A stretch of DNA of 64,000 nucleotides from CAJXNP01 sp050305935 (GTDB lineage: Bacteria; Bacteroidota; Bacteroidia; Cytophagales; Cyclobacteriaceae): assembly GCA_050305935.1 (NCBI GenBank), contig JBNLGG010000003.1, forward strand, positions 1 to 64,000, read 5' to 3'. This document shows positions 52,001 to 61,569 of the stretch, piece after piece. Made by a program: the position numbers and the translations under genes. The stretch's first letter is position 1. Each line of letters opens with the position of its first letter. The notes under the pieces were generated by a model. It had not been told where the DNA came from. It ran no database searches and worked only from the letters and a program-made list of their open reading frames with translations.

Positions 52001-53986
52001 ATGGCGGAAATTAAAATTGATTATAAAGGCTTATTGGCCAGAATAAATATCAACCGATCCCTTTACATTGTTGCATTTTTTCTCATCGTAATGTTGCTTT
52101 CACTTTATTCTGTTGTACTCAACCATAACAGTAAAAAAGAAATGAAGGAAATGTATGTGTTGAAGGAAAAGCACGACAAAATTGAAGAGGTTTTGATGAC
52201 TTTTGAAAAACAAATTCAAAAATCACTTGCCTACTCACTTCTGTATATTTCCGACCGTAAAGAATTGTTTCGCTTCCAGGCCCTGGAAGAACTGAATGAT
52301 GCTAATATTTCTTTTAATATGCTATTCGCTTTCGCAAAAGAGAATTCCAATGAGAGCATTTCAAGTGTCGTCCAGCTTCGTGAAAGTTTGGTTGCCTATG
52401 AGAACAGTTTGTTGCAAAAGTTGGCAATGAAATCTGAGCTTCCGGAGATGGAATTTTCCGCGATTTATGCAGACGAGGATACCCTGTATCAGGACCTTTC
52501 CGCATTTGAACCCGTCGAGATGACGCAATCGATTACTATGGCTGAGGAGGAAATATTGGTTAAAACCATCGAATCTTCTGTTTTTGAATTGAACGTTTTA
52601 TTGGCAAGTGTCAGTGAAAGGGAAGCAAAGGAATTATCAGAGCAAGGAATATTCAGTACAAAATTATTCGGACTCTATGTTGTTTTAATCTTGCTGGTGT
52701 TTTTGCTCCTTTATTATTTGTTGAGGGCAGACGCAAATAAAAGAATTGCTAAATCGTCACACTATTTGCAATTGATTTCCTCTGGTGTACTGCCAGAAAA
52801 AATTAAGGAGGAAAAAGATGATTTCAGGGAAATCATTCACAATGGAAACCTTATTTCAGATTACATGCATGATGCCAGTGAGTTTGCCCTTAGCATCGGG
52901 GATGGAAACTTCAAATACGAATTTTCCCCGAAAAGCGAGGATGATAGGCTTGGCAATGCGCTTATCCAAATGCGTGATAAGCTTCAGGAAGTAGCAGTGC
53001 AAGACCGTATCAGGAACTGGACGAATGAGGGACAGGCTAAATTTGGAGAAATACTTAGAGACTCCGGGAGTGATCTTGAAGAGATGGGCGATAAGATCAT
53101 ATCAAACCTGGTGGACTATGTAGGGGCCTCCATGGGAGCTATGTACATGAAAAATGAAGATCGTGATGTGGTACAACTTGAGTTATTGTCTGCCTTTGCT
53201 TTTAACAGGAAGAAACATCTGGAGCGTAGGATCGAAGTTGGCGAGGGATTAGCCGGTCAGGTATTTGTGGAGAAGAAAAAAGTATTCCTTAAAGAAATAA
53301 AAAGCGACCACTTTGATATCGTCACGGGCATGGGGCATTCTAAACCCGCCTCCGTGTTAATAGTTCCTTTGAAAGACGAGAACAATGATGTGGAGGGAGT
53401 CATTGAAATAGCCTCGTTAAATGTTTTTGAAGAATATCAAATCAAATTTATTGAAAAGCTGGGCGAGAGTATCGCTTCGGCCATAAAATCTGGTAAGACA
53501 AATACTATCACGAAGCACCTGCTGGCCGAGATGCAAACCAGGGAAGAAGAAATGAGGACCCAGGAGGAAGAGCTCAAGCAAAACATGGAGGAACTCTCGG
53601 CCACCCAAGAGCAGATGGAGCGCCTGCGAAAAGAGGATCAAGAGAGAAAATCTGAGCTTGAATCCAAAAGACAAACTCTCTTCAACGTGTTAGACACCAT
53701 GGAAAGTTGCGTATATGTGAAGGATTCATCCGGAAGGTATCAATTCGTCAATAGAAGTTATTCCGATGTGTTAAACTGGCCCGTAGATAAAATCGTTGGC
53801 AGCAATGATTTTGAATTGTTGGGTGAGGAAAATGCCACTCAAAGGCAGGGATGGGAAAAGTCAGTCATTAAGACCGGTGTACCTCTCAGCGAGACTGAAG
53901 AATTCAAAGGAAAGAGCCACTCACTTCATTTATATGCTATTGAACTATCTCATTTAGGAGCAAAAGGGGTGATGGGAGTATTTTAG
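52001..53986 (+). CDS. membrane sensor with GAF and PAS domains but no kinase
   Basis: 661 residues. A transmembrane helix (~20-40), a periplasmic helical domain (CHASE3-like), a second helix (~222-245), HAMP-like helices, a GAF domain (~345-490), a long coiled coil (REEEMRTQEEELKQNMEEL) and a PAS domain at the very end. The gene stops right after PAS (GVMGVF), so the output domain is absent; histidine kinase motifs are missing in the rest of the region. It may signal by partner interaction, or it may have lost its catalytic end. ATG start; AT-rich promoter region with a long T-run. Confidence 0.88.
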   Translation: MAEIKIDYKGLLARININRSLYIVAFFLIVMLLSLYSVVLNHNSKKEMKEMYVLKEKHDKIEEVLMTFEKQIQKSLAYSLLYISDRKELFRFQALEELNDANISFNMLFAFAKENSNESISSVVQLRESLVAYENSLLQKLAMKSELPEMEFSAIYADEDTLYQDLSAFEPVEMTQSITMAEEEILVKTIESSVFELNVLLASVSEREAKELSEQGIFSTKLFGLYVVLILLVFLLLYYLLRADANKRIAKSSHYLQLISSGVLPEKIKEEKDDFREIIHNGNLISDYMHDASEFALSIGDGNFKYEFSPKSEDDRLGNALIQMRDKLQEVAVQDRIRNWTNEGQAKFGEILRDSGSDLEEMGDKIISNLVDYVGASMGAMYMKNEDRDVVQLELLSAFAFNRKKHLERRIEVGEGLAGQVFVEKKKVFLKEIKSDHFDIVTGMGHSKPASVLIVPLKDENNDVEGVIEIASLNVFEEYQIKFIEKLGESIASAIKSGKTNTITKHLLAEMQTREEEMRTQEEELKQNMEELSATQEQMERLRKEDQERKSELESKRQTLFNVLDTMESCVYVKDSSGRYQFVNRSYSDVLNWPVDKIVGSNDFELLGEENATQRQGWEKSVIKTGVPLSETEEFKGKSHSLHLYAIELSHLGAKGVMGVF

Positions 53987-54004
53987 ATATCCATCGATCC
54001 ATTC

Positions 54005-54118
54005 ATGAAACCCTCTCTAAAAAGGGTGGTAAAAAAAGTTGCTATTTGCATTGCTGTTTTAGTACTACTGTCAAAATTTGTGGGAGCCCCTTTTTTGGAA
54101 CGAAAAATTAAAAAGTGA
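54005..54118 (+). CDS. possible 37-residue membrane peptide
   Basis: Starts ATG 54005 and stops at 54116-54118. Basic N-terminus (MKPSLKRVVKK) then one hydrophobic helix ending GAPFLERKIKK, a pattern like the N-terminus of AsmA-type proteins, so it may be a remnant of a longer gene. No ribosome site of note. Together with the next frame it fills part of the 412-base gap 53987-54398. Confidence 0.3.
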   Translation: MKPSLKRVVKKVAICIAVLVLLSKFVGAPFLERKIKK

Positions 54119-54127
54119 CAGCCAAAG

Positions 54128-54310
54128 ATGGGATTTTTTATTGCTGAGGTCGTTAAAAATAAAAATTTGTTTACCAATTTCTGGCTAGGTATCAAGAATG
54201 GAATTTTTGATATCCTTATCATCACTTCCAATTTTAAAAAGGCCTGGAGAAGTATGAAAAGGAATAGGAAGAGGCCCATCTGCAAAGGCAATAATTTACT
54301 CTCGTTTTAA
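54128..54310 (+). CDS. possible 60-residue small protein
   Basis: Frame with ATG 54128, 10 bases after the previous one. Aromatic N-terminal half (NLFTNFWLGIKNGIFD) and a basic end. No family recognised. May be a genuine small gene or relic; the remaining 54311-54398 is AT-rich and probably promoter for doxX. Confidence 0.3.
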   Translation: MGFFIAEVVKNKNLFTNFWLGIKNGIFDILIITSNFKKAWRSMKRNRKRPICKGNNLLSF

Positions 54311-54398
54311 ATTGGGGTTTCAATATCCATTCCTCACAATATCCTTTTTTAATAGCTTGTGTTTCACTAATTTATAAGCATATCAAACTGTAATAAAA

Positions 54399-54884
54399 AT
54401 GGAAATACATACGCTTAACAAGTCCCAACTGAACGCCCTGGTGTTTTTGAGGGTGCTCATCGGTTGGCATTTTTTGTACGAGGGAGTGATTAAACTTTAC
54501 AATCCCTCCTGGACATCCAAAGCTTATCTTTTGAGTTCGGAAGGCATTTTTAAATCCTTGTTTGTCAGTCTTGCCGGGGATGGCATTGTTGGTTTTGTTG
54601 ATGGGCTGAACATTGTCATTTTGATGGTGGTGGGTTTATGCCTGATACTCGGAATGATGACCAAACAAGCAGCAGTGCTTGGCGCATTCTTATTGTTATT
54701 GTTTTACGTCTCGCATCCGGCATTTCCAGGGATGAACCAGGGACCTTCAGAGGGGAGCTATTGGATTGTCAATAAAAACCTCATTGAAATGGCAGCGCTT
54801 TTTGTGCTTTACCTTTTCCCTACGGGAAATTACTTTGGACTGGCCATTTTTTTTGGTAAGAAGGAAACACCACAAACAACCTAA
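54399..54884 (+). CDS. DoxX-family membrane protein
   Basis: 161 residues with four transmembrane helices and the DoxX-typical opening RVLIGWHFLYEGVIKL and later VGLCLILGMMTKQAA. A long loop with Trp/Tyr/Pro lies before the last helix. Often found with oxidoreductases and thought to join quinol or thiol redox systems; its gene is 17 bases before a Tat-exported Gfo/Idh/MocA oxidoreductase, suggesting partnership. Confidence 0.9.
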   Translation: MEIHTLNKSQLNALVFLRVLIGWHFLYEGVIKLYNPSWTSKAYLLSSEGIFKSLFVSLAGDGIVGFVDGLNIVILMVVGLCLILGMMTKQAAVLGAFLLLLFYVSHPAFPGMNQGPSEGSYWIVNKNLIEMAALFVLYLFPTGNYFGLAIFFGKKETPQTT

Positions 54885-54901
54885 TAAAACGGCACACGAT
54901 C

Positions 54902-56518
54902 ATGTCAGAAAGAAAGAAATTTAGTTTCTCAAGAAGAGATTTATTAAAAGGAATGGCGGGCGTTCCAGTAGTTGGTGCCATATGGTGGGCTGGTGCTGGT
55001 GTAACCGACAGGGCTAAAAAGCAAAAAAGCCTGATTTTAGATGAGTTGGGAATTGAGGCTGCCCCGCCACCACCCAGTGGATCGATGGCAGGTGATCCGA
55101 TAAAAATCGGAATTATCGGTTTTGGAATCAGGGGGCCGCAGTTGTGCAGGGCGATTGGTTTTGCTACAAAAGATTGGTTGAAAGAAATGAAGGCATCGGC
55201 GGAGAAAAACCCTAATGACAAGCGACTGGAGGAGTTTTTGGAACAAGAAGATTTGAATGTGAAATTAACGGCAGTATGTGATATTTTTGATCATCATGCG
55301 GAGTTGGCTTTGGATTCATTTAATACAGAAGCCAATTCGATCAAGCGGTATAAAACCCATGAGGAATTGCTGGAAAAAAGTGATGTGGATGCCGTCATTA
55401 TTGCCACCCCGGATCACTGGCATGCACCCATCGCAATGGACGCGCTGCTTGCCGGAAAACACGTGTATGTAGAAAAGCCAATGACGCACAATATTGCAGA
55501 AACCTATAAGCTGAAAGAAATCGCAGAGAATTCCAAGGGGGTGTTTGCAGTGGGACACCAGCACCGTCAAACCCAAAGTTTTCTCACAGCGCAAGATGTA
55601 ATTAAAAAGAACACCTTGGGGCACGTCTCATTGATCGTCGCCAATACGAACAGAAATGATGATAACGGCGCCTGGCAATACGATATTCATGAAGCAGCCA
55701 GCCCGCAGACCATTGATTGGGAGCGGTTTATTGGCAATGCGCCGATGATTCCATTTAACAAAGAGCATTTCTTCCGATGGAGAAAGTGGTGGGCCTATGG
55801 TTCCGGTTTATCGGGAGATCTAATGACCCATGAGTTTGACCGCGTGAACTGCATCCTGCGAATGGGAATTCCTGATTCGGTAACAGCATCCGGTGGCATT
55901 TACACACATATTGATGGCAGAAATGTGCCAGACGTGATGCAATTGAATATGGAGTATAAAGATTTCATGACGGGTATAAGCCAGGAGCCGGGCAAGGAAA
56001 AGGGATTCACATTTATTTATAGCGCTACTTTAGGGAATCAGTTCGATCGACCGATGGTGTTTATGGGCCATGATGCTTCCATGGAATTAGGCAACAGGCT
56101 AACAATTTACCCGGATGCCAGGTCCACGCGCTACGAGGATCTTTTAAAAGCAGGAAAAATTGACCCAAATACACCAATGTACCAATATGATCCTGCCGCT
56201 GAAGGTGTGGATGCGGTGACCTCCGCTACGGCGAAATACTTTGCTGATAAAGGACTGTTATGGACCTACCGTGATGGTAAGCGCGTTGATTCCACCTTCC
56301 TGCATCTGCGGGAATGGTTAAGCTGTATCAGAAATGGTGGCAAGCCAAGCTGTGGCATCCAGGAAGGATTTGAAGAAGCAATTTCAGCTCACATGGGAGG
56401 TTTGTCCTATAAACTGGGAAGAAGAATCGACTGGGACCGAGGGAAGCAGGAAATCGTACCAGTGGAAGGATATGATCTCGATGAAGTATTGACAGCTAAT
56501 GTGGAAAAGGTAGTTTAG
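54902..56518 (+). CDS. Tat-exported Gfo/Idh/MocA-family oxidoreductase
   Basis: 538 residues. The N-terminus holds a twin-arginine signal (SRRDLLKG) followed by a hydrophobic stretch, so it is exported folded with its cofactor. The Rossmann fold has IGIIGFGIRGPQL, the family EKP motif (VEKPMTHN) and a C-terminal sugar-dehydrogenase-like domain (HEFDRVNCILRMG). It probably oxidises a sugar or inositol derivative in the periplasm using tightly bound NAD(P). Cotranscribed with doxX. Confidence 0.92.
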   Translation: MSERKKFSFSRRDLLKGMAGVPVVGAIWWAGAGVTDRAKKQKSLILDELGIEAAPPPPSGSMAGDPIKIGIIGFGIRGPQLCRAIGFATKDWLKEMKASAEKNPNDKRLEEFLEQEDLNVKLTAVCDIFDHHAELALDSFNTEANSIKRYKTHEELLEKSDVDAVIIATPDHWHAPIAMDALLAGKHVYVEKPMTHNIAETYKLKEIAENSKGVFAVGHQHRQTQSFLTAQDVIKKNTLGHVSLIVANTNRNDDNGAWQYDIHEAASPQTIDWERFIGNAPMIPFNKEHFFRWRKWWAYGSGLSGDLMTHEFDRVNCILRMGIPDSVTASGGIYTHIDGRNVPDVMQLNMEYKDFMTGISQEPGKEKGFTFIYSATLGNQFDRPMVFMGHDASMELGNRLTIYPDARSTRYEDLLKAGKIDPNTPMYQYDPAAEGVDAVTSATAKYFADKGLLWTYRDGKRVDSTFLHLREWLSCIRNGGKPSCGIQEGFEEAISAHMGGLSYKLGRRIDWDRGKQEIVPVEGYDLDEVLTANVEKVV

Positions 56519-56659
56519 GAAGTACATAAGCATTAACGGAAAGGCCTGACTGGATATTTGTCTCGTCAAGTCTTTTTTCTAATTAGTATTAGATAGATTT
56601 TGTTATTTTTGAAAACTATTTAAATTTTTTCAATTCTGTAAACCAAACTCTTTATTAAC

Positions 56660-57898
56660 ATGAAAAATCATTTATTCTTAACAATCATCCTTAATGCTTT
56701 CATTTTTACTTTTTATTCCTGTAGTGACACCCCGGATGATCCTAATCAAAACGAAAAAGGCCTAATTAATTTCAGTTTTACGGAGGATGTTTCTGACGGC
56801 AGAACAGCCGTCGATATGGTGCCAAGTTCAATTTTTATTTCCGTCAAGGACGAACAGGGTAATTATAAACTGAATCTTGAAAAATTGAAAGTTGTTAGTG
56901 TGGGGGGTGGTTATATTTCAGAAAATGTGGAATTTAATCAGGGAAACTACACCGTTGAGGATTTCATCGTGTTGAATAAAGAGGACAGTGCCATTTATAT
57001 CACCCCAAAAATTGAATCCGAGTTCAGCATCCTGGTAGATAATCCTCTACCTGTCCCATTTAAAGTCTCTCTAGATTCAACAACCAGCGTTGAAATGGAT
57101 GTTATCCCGGTTTCAGGCCATACGGCAGACGAGTTTGGCTATGCCAATTTCACTCTGAACATAATTGACTTGACGACACTTGATTCAGGATTAGTCTTAT
57201 ACTACCCATTCAATGGAAATACGTATGATTTTAGCCAATATGGAAACCATGCAATTGATTCTACAGAAGGGGTGTACGTTCATGGTCCTAAAGGGTATGC
57301 GCTCTCTTTTGACGGGTCGACAGACTTTTTGAAATTGTCAGACGCCCTTCCTGCCAGTGACGGGTTAACATACTCGTTTTGGGTAAAATCAGGAGGGCCA
57401 ACTCCCAGTGAAAACCTTGGAGTCATAATATCTAAGTATAGCTTTAGCGAAAGAAATTTCACAATCAGCACTTTTGGGTATGCTGAAAATAAAGATAGAA
57501 GTAGAATCTCAGCCCATTTTTATACGGGTCCTTCTGGAACAAATCAAGATTGGATTGAGTCTGATTTAACAGAAGAATATTTATTAGCAAAGGGAGCGAA
57601 TCCGGACTTTTACAACTTGGTTAATCCTACTGAATTGGCTTTAAATGAGTGGACGCATTGTGTCATCAACACAGGTGAAAATAGTATTGAAATTTATCTG
57701 AATGGAGTTCTGGTGGTGAGTAAGGAAAGGGAGTATTCTGAATACAACAACAGCGCCTCAGAACCAATATATATAGGCAATATGTTCAATGGTGCTGATG
57801 GAAACAACAATCATTTAAATGGTGTTTTAGATGAGTTTAGAGTTTATGATCGCCCGTTAACCGACCTGGAAATAAAAGCACTTTATTTGAAATATTAG
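56660..57898 (+). CDS. LamG-domain lipoprotein
   Basis: 412 residues, lipobox FTFYSC (Cys ~21) and then an N-terminal Ig-like beta domain (~35-175), followed by a LamG/concanavalin-A-like lectin domain (~180-410: YYPFNGNTYDFS...DEFRVYDRPLTDLEIKALY). It probably sits on the outer surface and binds carbohydrate or protein. Preceded by an AT-rich promoter region and followed by a strong terminator, so monocistronic. Confidence 0.88.
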   Translation: MKNHLFLTIILNAFIFTFYSCSDTPDDPNQNEKGLINFSFTEDVSDGRTAVDMVPSSIFISVKDEQGNYKLNLEKLKVVSVGGGYISENVEFNQGNYTVEDFIVLNKEDSAIYITPKIESEFSILVDNPLPVPFKVSLDSTTSVEMDVIPVSGHTADEFGYANFTLNIIDLTTLDSGLVLYYPFNGNTYDFSQYGNHAIDSTEGVYVHGPKGYALSFDGSTDFLKLSDALPASDGLTYSFWVKSGGPTPSENLGVIISKYSFSERNFTISTFGYAENKDRSRISAHFYTGPSGTNQDWIESDLTEEYLLAKGANPDFYNLVNPTELALNEWTHCVINTGENSIEIYLNGVLVVSKEREYSEYNNSASEPIYIGNMFNGADGNNNHLNGVLDEFRVYDRPLTDLEIKALYLKY

Positions 57899-57921
57899 AA
57901 AAATCAAATTTAACATGGTGG

Positions 57922-57956
57922 AAAATCCACAAGATGCTCTGTGTCTTGTGGATTTT
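57922..57956 (+). terminator. rho-independent terminator after LamG gene
   Basis: Perfect 13-base stem AAAATCCACAAGA / TCTTGTGGATTTT with a nine-base loop, followed by TACTTT. Lies 24 bases after the LamG stop codon. Confidence 0.88.
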
Positions 57957-58016
57957 TACTTTAATTCTGTCAAATAGATAATCTCCTCTTTATCTTAAAA
58001 TTCAGAAATTAACAAT

Positions 58017-58763
58017 ATGAAATTTGAAAATGCAATAGCCGTTATTACTGGCGCAGGAAAAGGCATAGGAAAAACTTTATCACTAAGCTATGCCAAAGAA
58101 GGAGCTTCCGTCGTCCTGATTGACAAAGACCTCGAAAACCTCGAAGCCGTGCAGGAGGAAATAAAACGTGCAGGAGGAAAATCAATTTACTACGAGTTAG
58201 ACTTGACAGATGTAGGTAAAATCGAAAAAGTATTTAAACGCATTAAAGACACTTTTTCAAAGGTTGATATTCTGATTAACAATGCCGGACTTGGAATCAA
58301 TAAATCCATTTTTGAATTGCTGGACGAAGAATGGGACTATGTGGTCAATACGAATTTGCGAGGGACGTTTGTGTGCTCACGTGAGGCAGCCAAAATAATG
58401 CGGGAGAACAAGGGCGGTTCCATTGTAAATATAGCTTCTACCAGGGCATTGATGTCAGAGCCAGACACTTTTCCCTATTCCGCTTCCAAGGGCGGGATTC
58501 TTTCCTTGACACATTCCCTGGCTGTAAGTTTGGGTAAATACAAGATCAGGGTCAACTCCATTAGCCCGGGATGGATTGAAACGGGTGACTACGAAAAACT
58601 CTCCGATACAGACCATTCCCAGCACCCATCCGGTCGCGTAGGAAAACCTGAGGACATAGTGAAAGCCTGTTTCTACTTAACCGATCCGGAAAATGATTTC
58701 GTTACCGGAACAAATATCGTGGTGGATGGAGGTATGACCGTCAAGATGGTGTATGAGGAGTAG
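58017..58763 (+). CDS. short-chain dehydrogenase/reductase
   Basis: 248-residue classical SDR: cofactor motif TGAGKGIGK, NNAG, Ser in NIAS, catalytic YSASK and C-terminal GTNIVVDGGM. Length is standard. Converts an alcohol/ketone pair with NAD(P); substrate unknown. Preceded by a terminator and followed by the convergent nadB, so probably a lone gene. Confidence 0.93.
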   Translation: MKFENAIAVITGAGKGIGKTLSLSYAKEGASVVLIDKDLENLEAVQEEIKRAGGKSIYYELDLTDVGKIEKVFKRIKDTFSKVDILINNAGLGINKSIFELLDEEWDYVVNTNLRGTFVCSREAAKIMRENKGGSIVNIASTRALMSEPDTFPYSASKGGILSLTHSLAVSLGKYKIRVNSISPGWIETGDYEKLSDTDHSQHPSGRVGKPEDIVKACFYLTDPENDFVTGTNIVVDGGMTVKMVYEE

Positions 58764-58848
58764 TGAGAAAGGGAGAATTGAGATATTAGACATGAGACGT
58801 TAGACTGAAATTGGGGTGCGTAAGAATTTGAATATTTCAATCAGGTAA

Positions 58849-60447
58849 CTAAACAATCGTATCCTTCAAAAACTTGTCATTGGAGTCTGGAAAATCAGAC
58901 ATGTAGTGCAGGCCGCGGCTTTCATTTCTCCTCAGGGCGGATTTAACAATTAAATAGGCAATCGCCGAAAGGTTCCTCAATTGAATAAGTTCGGTGGTTA
59001 GTTTTGAGCGCTGGTAATAATCCTCCACTTCCTCAAAAATCACATAAGCTCTTCGGGAAGCGCGCAGTAGCTGTTTTTTTGATCGGACGATCCCCACATA
59101 GTCCCACATGATATTTTGGATTTCCTGGAGGTTGTGTTTTAGTAAAAACCACTCGTATTTGTCCACTATACCTGTTTCGTCCCAATCGGGAATCTCTACA
59201 TTGTGAATTCTTCTCACTCTTTTTCCCAGCACTTTCATAGCTGCGCGATGGCTGAATACGAGACCTTCGAGGAGGCTGTTGCTGGCCAGCCGGTTGGCGC
59301 CGTGGACGCCAGTGTGGGCTACTTCCCCACTGGCAAAAAGGTTTTGCATGCTAGTCTGTCCGGAAAGTGAGGTCATCACCCCACCGCAAAAGTAGTGAGC
59401 AGCGGGTACTACCGGAATAGGCTTTTTGGTAATGTCCAGTTTCAATTCCTTCAGGCAATGTTCATAGATATTTGGGAATCTGGTTTTCACATCCTCCGGT
59501 TCAAGCTGGGTCATATCCAGAAAGACACATTCCTCCCGTCTTTTTTTCATCTCCGAATCGATAGCCCGGGCGACGATGTCCCTTGGTGCAAGCTCGGCGC
59601 GATCATCGTAGGAGGGCATAAAGCGCTTTCCACCGCCATTGATAAGTTTACCTCCATGTCCTCGTAAAGCTTCGCTGATCAGGAAAGACTTGCCTCCCGG
59701 ATTGTACAAAGAGGTAGGGTGAAATTGCACGAATTCCATATTGGCAATCCTTACGCCGGCACGGTGCGCCATGGCGATGCCATCCCCAGTGGCGATGTCA
59801 GGGTTGGTGCTGTGAAGGAAAACTTTTGAGGCACCACCGGTAGCGAGCATTGTGTATCTTGCCTGAAAAGCATAGACATGCTCCTCCTTTTCATTTAATA
59901 CATAAGCGCCAAAACAAATATTAAATGCGGCCTGAAGGTTTTGTAGCACATGGTGCTCCGTGATAAGTTCGATAGCTGTGTGGTCTTCAAATACAGTAAT
60001 GTTTGGGTGTTCAATGGCCCTTCTGCTTAATACCCGCTGGATTTCAGCGCCTGTCATATCCGTGGCGTGCAAAATCCTGTGATGGGAATGGCCTCCTTCT
60101 CTGGCCAGGTCGTACTCTTTTTTCTTCCCGTTCTTTCTGGTGAATTCGACTCCCCACTTAATGATTTCCTGCACCCTTTTTGGACCATCCTTCACGAGGA
60201 TTTCTACGGCATCCTCATGGCATAGGCCTGCTCCGGCTACAAGTGTGTCTTCGATATGCTCTTTCAGGGAGTCGTCTTTGGAAGTGACGGCTGCTATCCC
60301 TCCCTGTGCGTAGTAGGTGTTTGATTCTGTCAGTAAATTTTTAGTGATCAGGTTGACGGTGCCTTTTTCCGCTACTTTTAATGCAAAATTCAGTCCTGCT
60401 ATTCCCCCACCGATGACCAGGAAGTCAGATTTCTTTAAGGTGCTCAA
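58849..60447 (-). CDS. nadB: L-aspartate oxidase
   Basis: 532 residues. FAD motif VIGGGIAGLNFALKVAEKG, SNTYYAQGGIAA, the active-site region VQFHPTSLYNP and GANRLASNSLLEGLVF are conserved. It oxidises L-aspartate to iminoaspartate, the first step of de novo NAD synthesis. The start is TTG at 60447, three bases after the nadA stop; no ATG occurs before the FAD motif at residue 10. The two genes are coupled. Confidence 0.95.
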   Translation of the reverse strand: MSTLKKSDFLVIGGGIAGLNFALKVAEKGTVNLITKNLLTESNTYYAQGGIAAVTSKDDSLKEHIEDTLVAGAGLCHEDAVEILVKDGPKRVQEIIKWGVEFTRKNGKKKEYDLAREGGHSHHRILHATDMTGAEIQRVLSRRAIEHPNITVFEDHTAIELITEHHVLQNLQAAFNICFGAYVLNEKEEHVYAFQARYTMLATGGASKVFLHSTNPDIATGDGIAMAHRAGVRIANMEFVQFHPTSLYNPGGKSFLISEALRGHGGKLINGGGKRFMPSYDDRAELAPRDIVARAIDSEMKKRREECVFLDMTQLEPEDVKTRFPNIYEHCLKELKLDITKKPIPVVPAAHYFCGGVMTSLSGQTSMQNLFASGEVAHTGVHGANRLASNSLLEGLVFSHRAAMKVLGKRVRRIHNVEIPDWDETGIVDKYEWFLLKHNLQEIQNIMWDYVGIVRSKKQLLRASRRAYVIFEEVEDYYQRSKLTTELIQLRNLSAIAYLIVKSALRRNESRGLHYMSDFPDSNDKFLKDTIV

Positions 60448-60450
60448 GGA

Positions 60451-61452
60451 TTAAAGTTTAAGTTTTTTAGATATTTCGAGCATTTTGAGAATGGGCTTTT
60501 TTGCCTCTTCGATCAGGTGGTTCGGCAAAATGATCTCTGGCTGCTCGTGCTCCAGGCACAGGTAGAGTTTTTCCATTGTATTGAGCTTCATAAAGGCACA
60601 GTCATTGCATCCGCACGTCGCATCTACTGAAGGGGCGGGGATGTAAATTTTATCAGGATTGTCCTTGGTCATCTGATGCAAGATGCCGCTTTCTGTTGCG
60701 ACAATGAATTTTCTTGCTGCACTTTCTTTGGTGTGTTTTAGCAGGGCGGTAGTGGAACCGATAAAATCAGCGATCAATAAAACGGGTTGCTCACATTCGG
60801 GATGAGCAATGAATTCCGCATCAGGATGTTCATTTTTAAGATCTAATATTTTCTCTAATGAGTACTGCTCGTGCACCATACAGGCACCATCATAGAGCAC
60901 CATATCCCTACCAGTGACACTGTTCATATAATTACCGAGGTTCTTGTCCGGGGCGAAGATCAGCTTTTCATCTTTTCCAAAACTTTCTACGATCGCCCTG
61001 GCATTAGAGCTGGTGCAGATGACATCTGAAAGAGCCTTAATGTCAGCCGTACAATTTATGTAGGAGATGACTTTATGATCAGGATATTGTGCCTTAAATG
61101 CGGCAAACTTTTCCTTAGGCGCTGATTCTGCTAATGAGCATCCGGCTTTCAGGTCGGGGATCAACACTTTTTTGTCGGGATTAAGGATCTTGGCAGTTTC
61201 CGCCATGAAGTGGACTCCCAGGAAGACAATGATTTTAGCATCTGTCTTTTCAGCTTTTTGGGCCAGTCCCAGACTATCGCCAATGAAATCTGAAATGTCC
61301 TGCAATTCGGGGCGTATATAGTAGTGGCCTAAAATGATGGCCTGTTTTTCTTCTTTAAGTCGTTGTATCTCTTCTATAATATTGAGCGAAGGGTCAATTG
61401 GTAAATCAAGAAAGCCTTCCTTCTCAAGTACTTCTGGAAAATTCATAATCAT
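60451..61452 (-). CDS. nadA: quinolinate synthase
   Basis: 333-residue 4Fe-4S enzyme that condenses iminoaspartate and dihydroxyacetone phosphate to quinolinate. Conserved blocks: LGHYYIRPELQDISDFIGDS, FMAETAKIL, GCSLAES, INCTADIKA, and the C-terminal CGCNDCAFM. The usual cluster cysteines are present. Followed directly by nadB; nadC is not in the window. ATG at 61452. Confidence 0.96.
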   Translation of the reverse strand: MIMNFPEVLEKEGFLDLPIDPSLNIIEEIQRLKEEKQAIILGHYYIRPELQDISDFIGDSLGLAQKAEKTDAKIIVFLGVHFMAETAKILNPDKKVLIPDLKAGCSLAESAPKEKFAAFKAQYPDHKVISYINCTADIKALSDVICTSSNARAIVESFGKDEKLIFAPDKNLGNYMNSVTGRDMVLYDGACMVHEQYSLEKILDLKNEHPDAEFIAHPECEQPVLLIADFIGSTTALLKHTKESAARKFIVATESGILHQMTKDNPDKIYIPAPSVDATCGCNDCAFMKLNTMEKLYLCLEHEQPEIILPNHLIEEAKKPILKMLEISKKLKL

Positions 61453-61569
61453 TTAATTTCAAGGTAAAATTAATAAAATAATCAGATCGTATTAATTGAA
61501 ATGATTAATTCTACTCAGTTATACCAGCAGCATTGAAAGAAGTTTTAATAAATCAAAAATTGACGTGCA

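Noticed and set aside
53983..54291. 102-codon minus-strand frame after the GAF/PAS gene
   Set aside because: Its sequence is the antisense of the two small plus-strand frames, with no ribosome site or recognisable domain; it overlaps the 3' end of the sensor gene.
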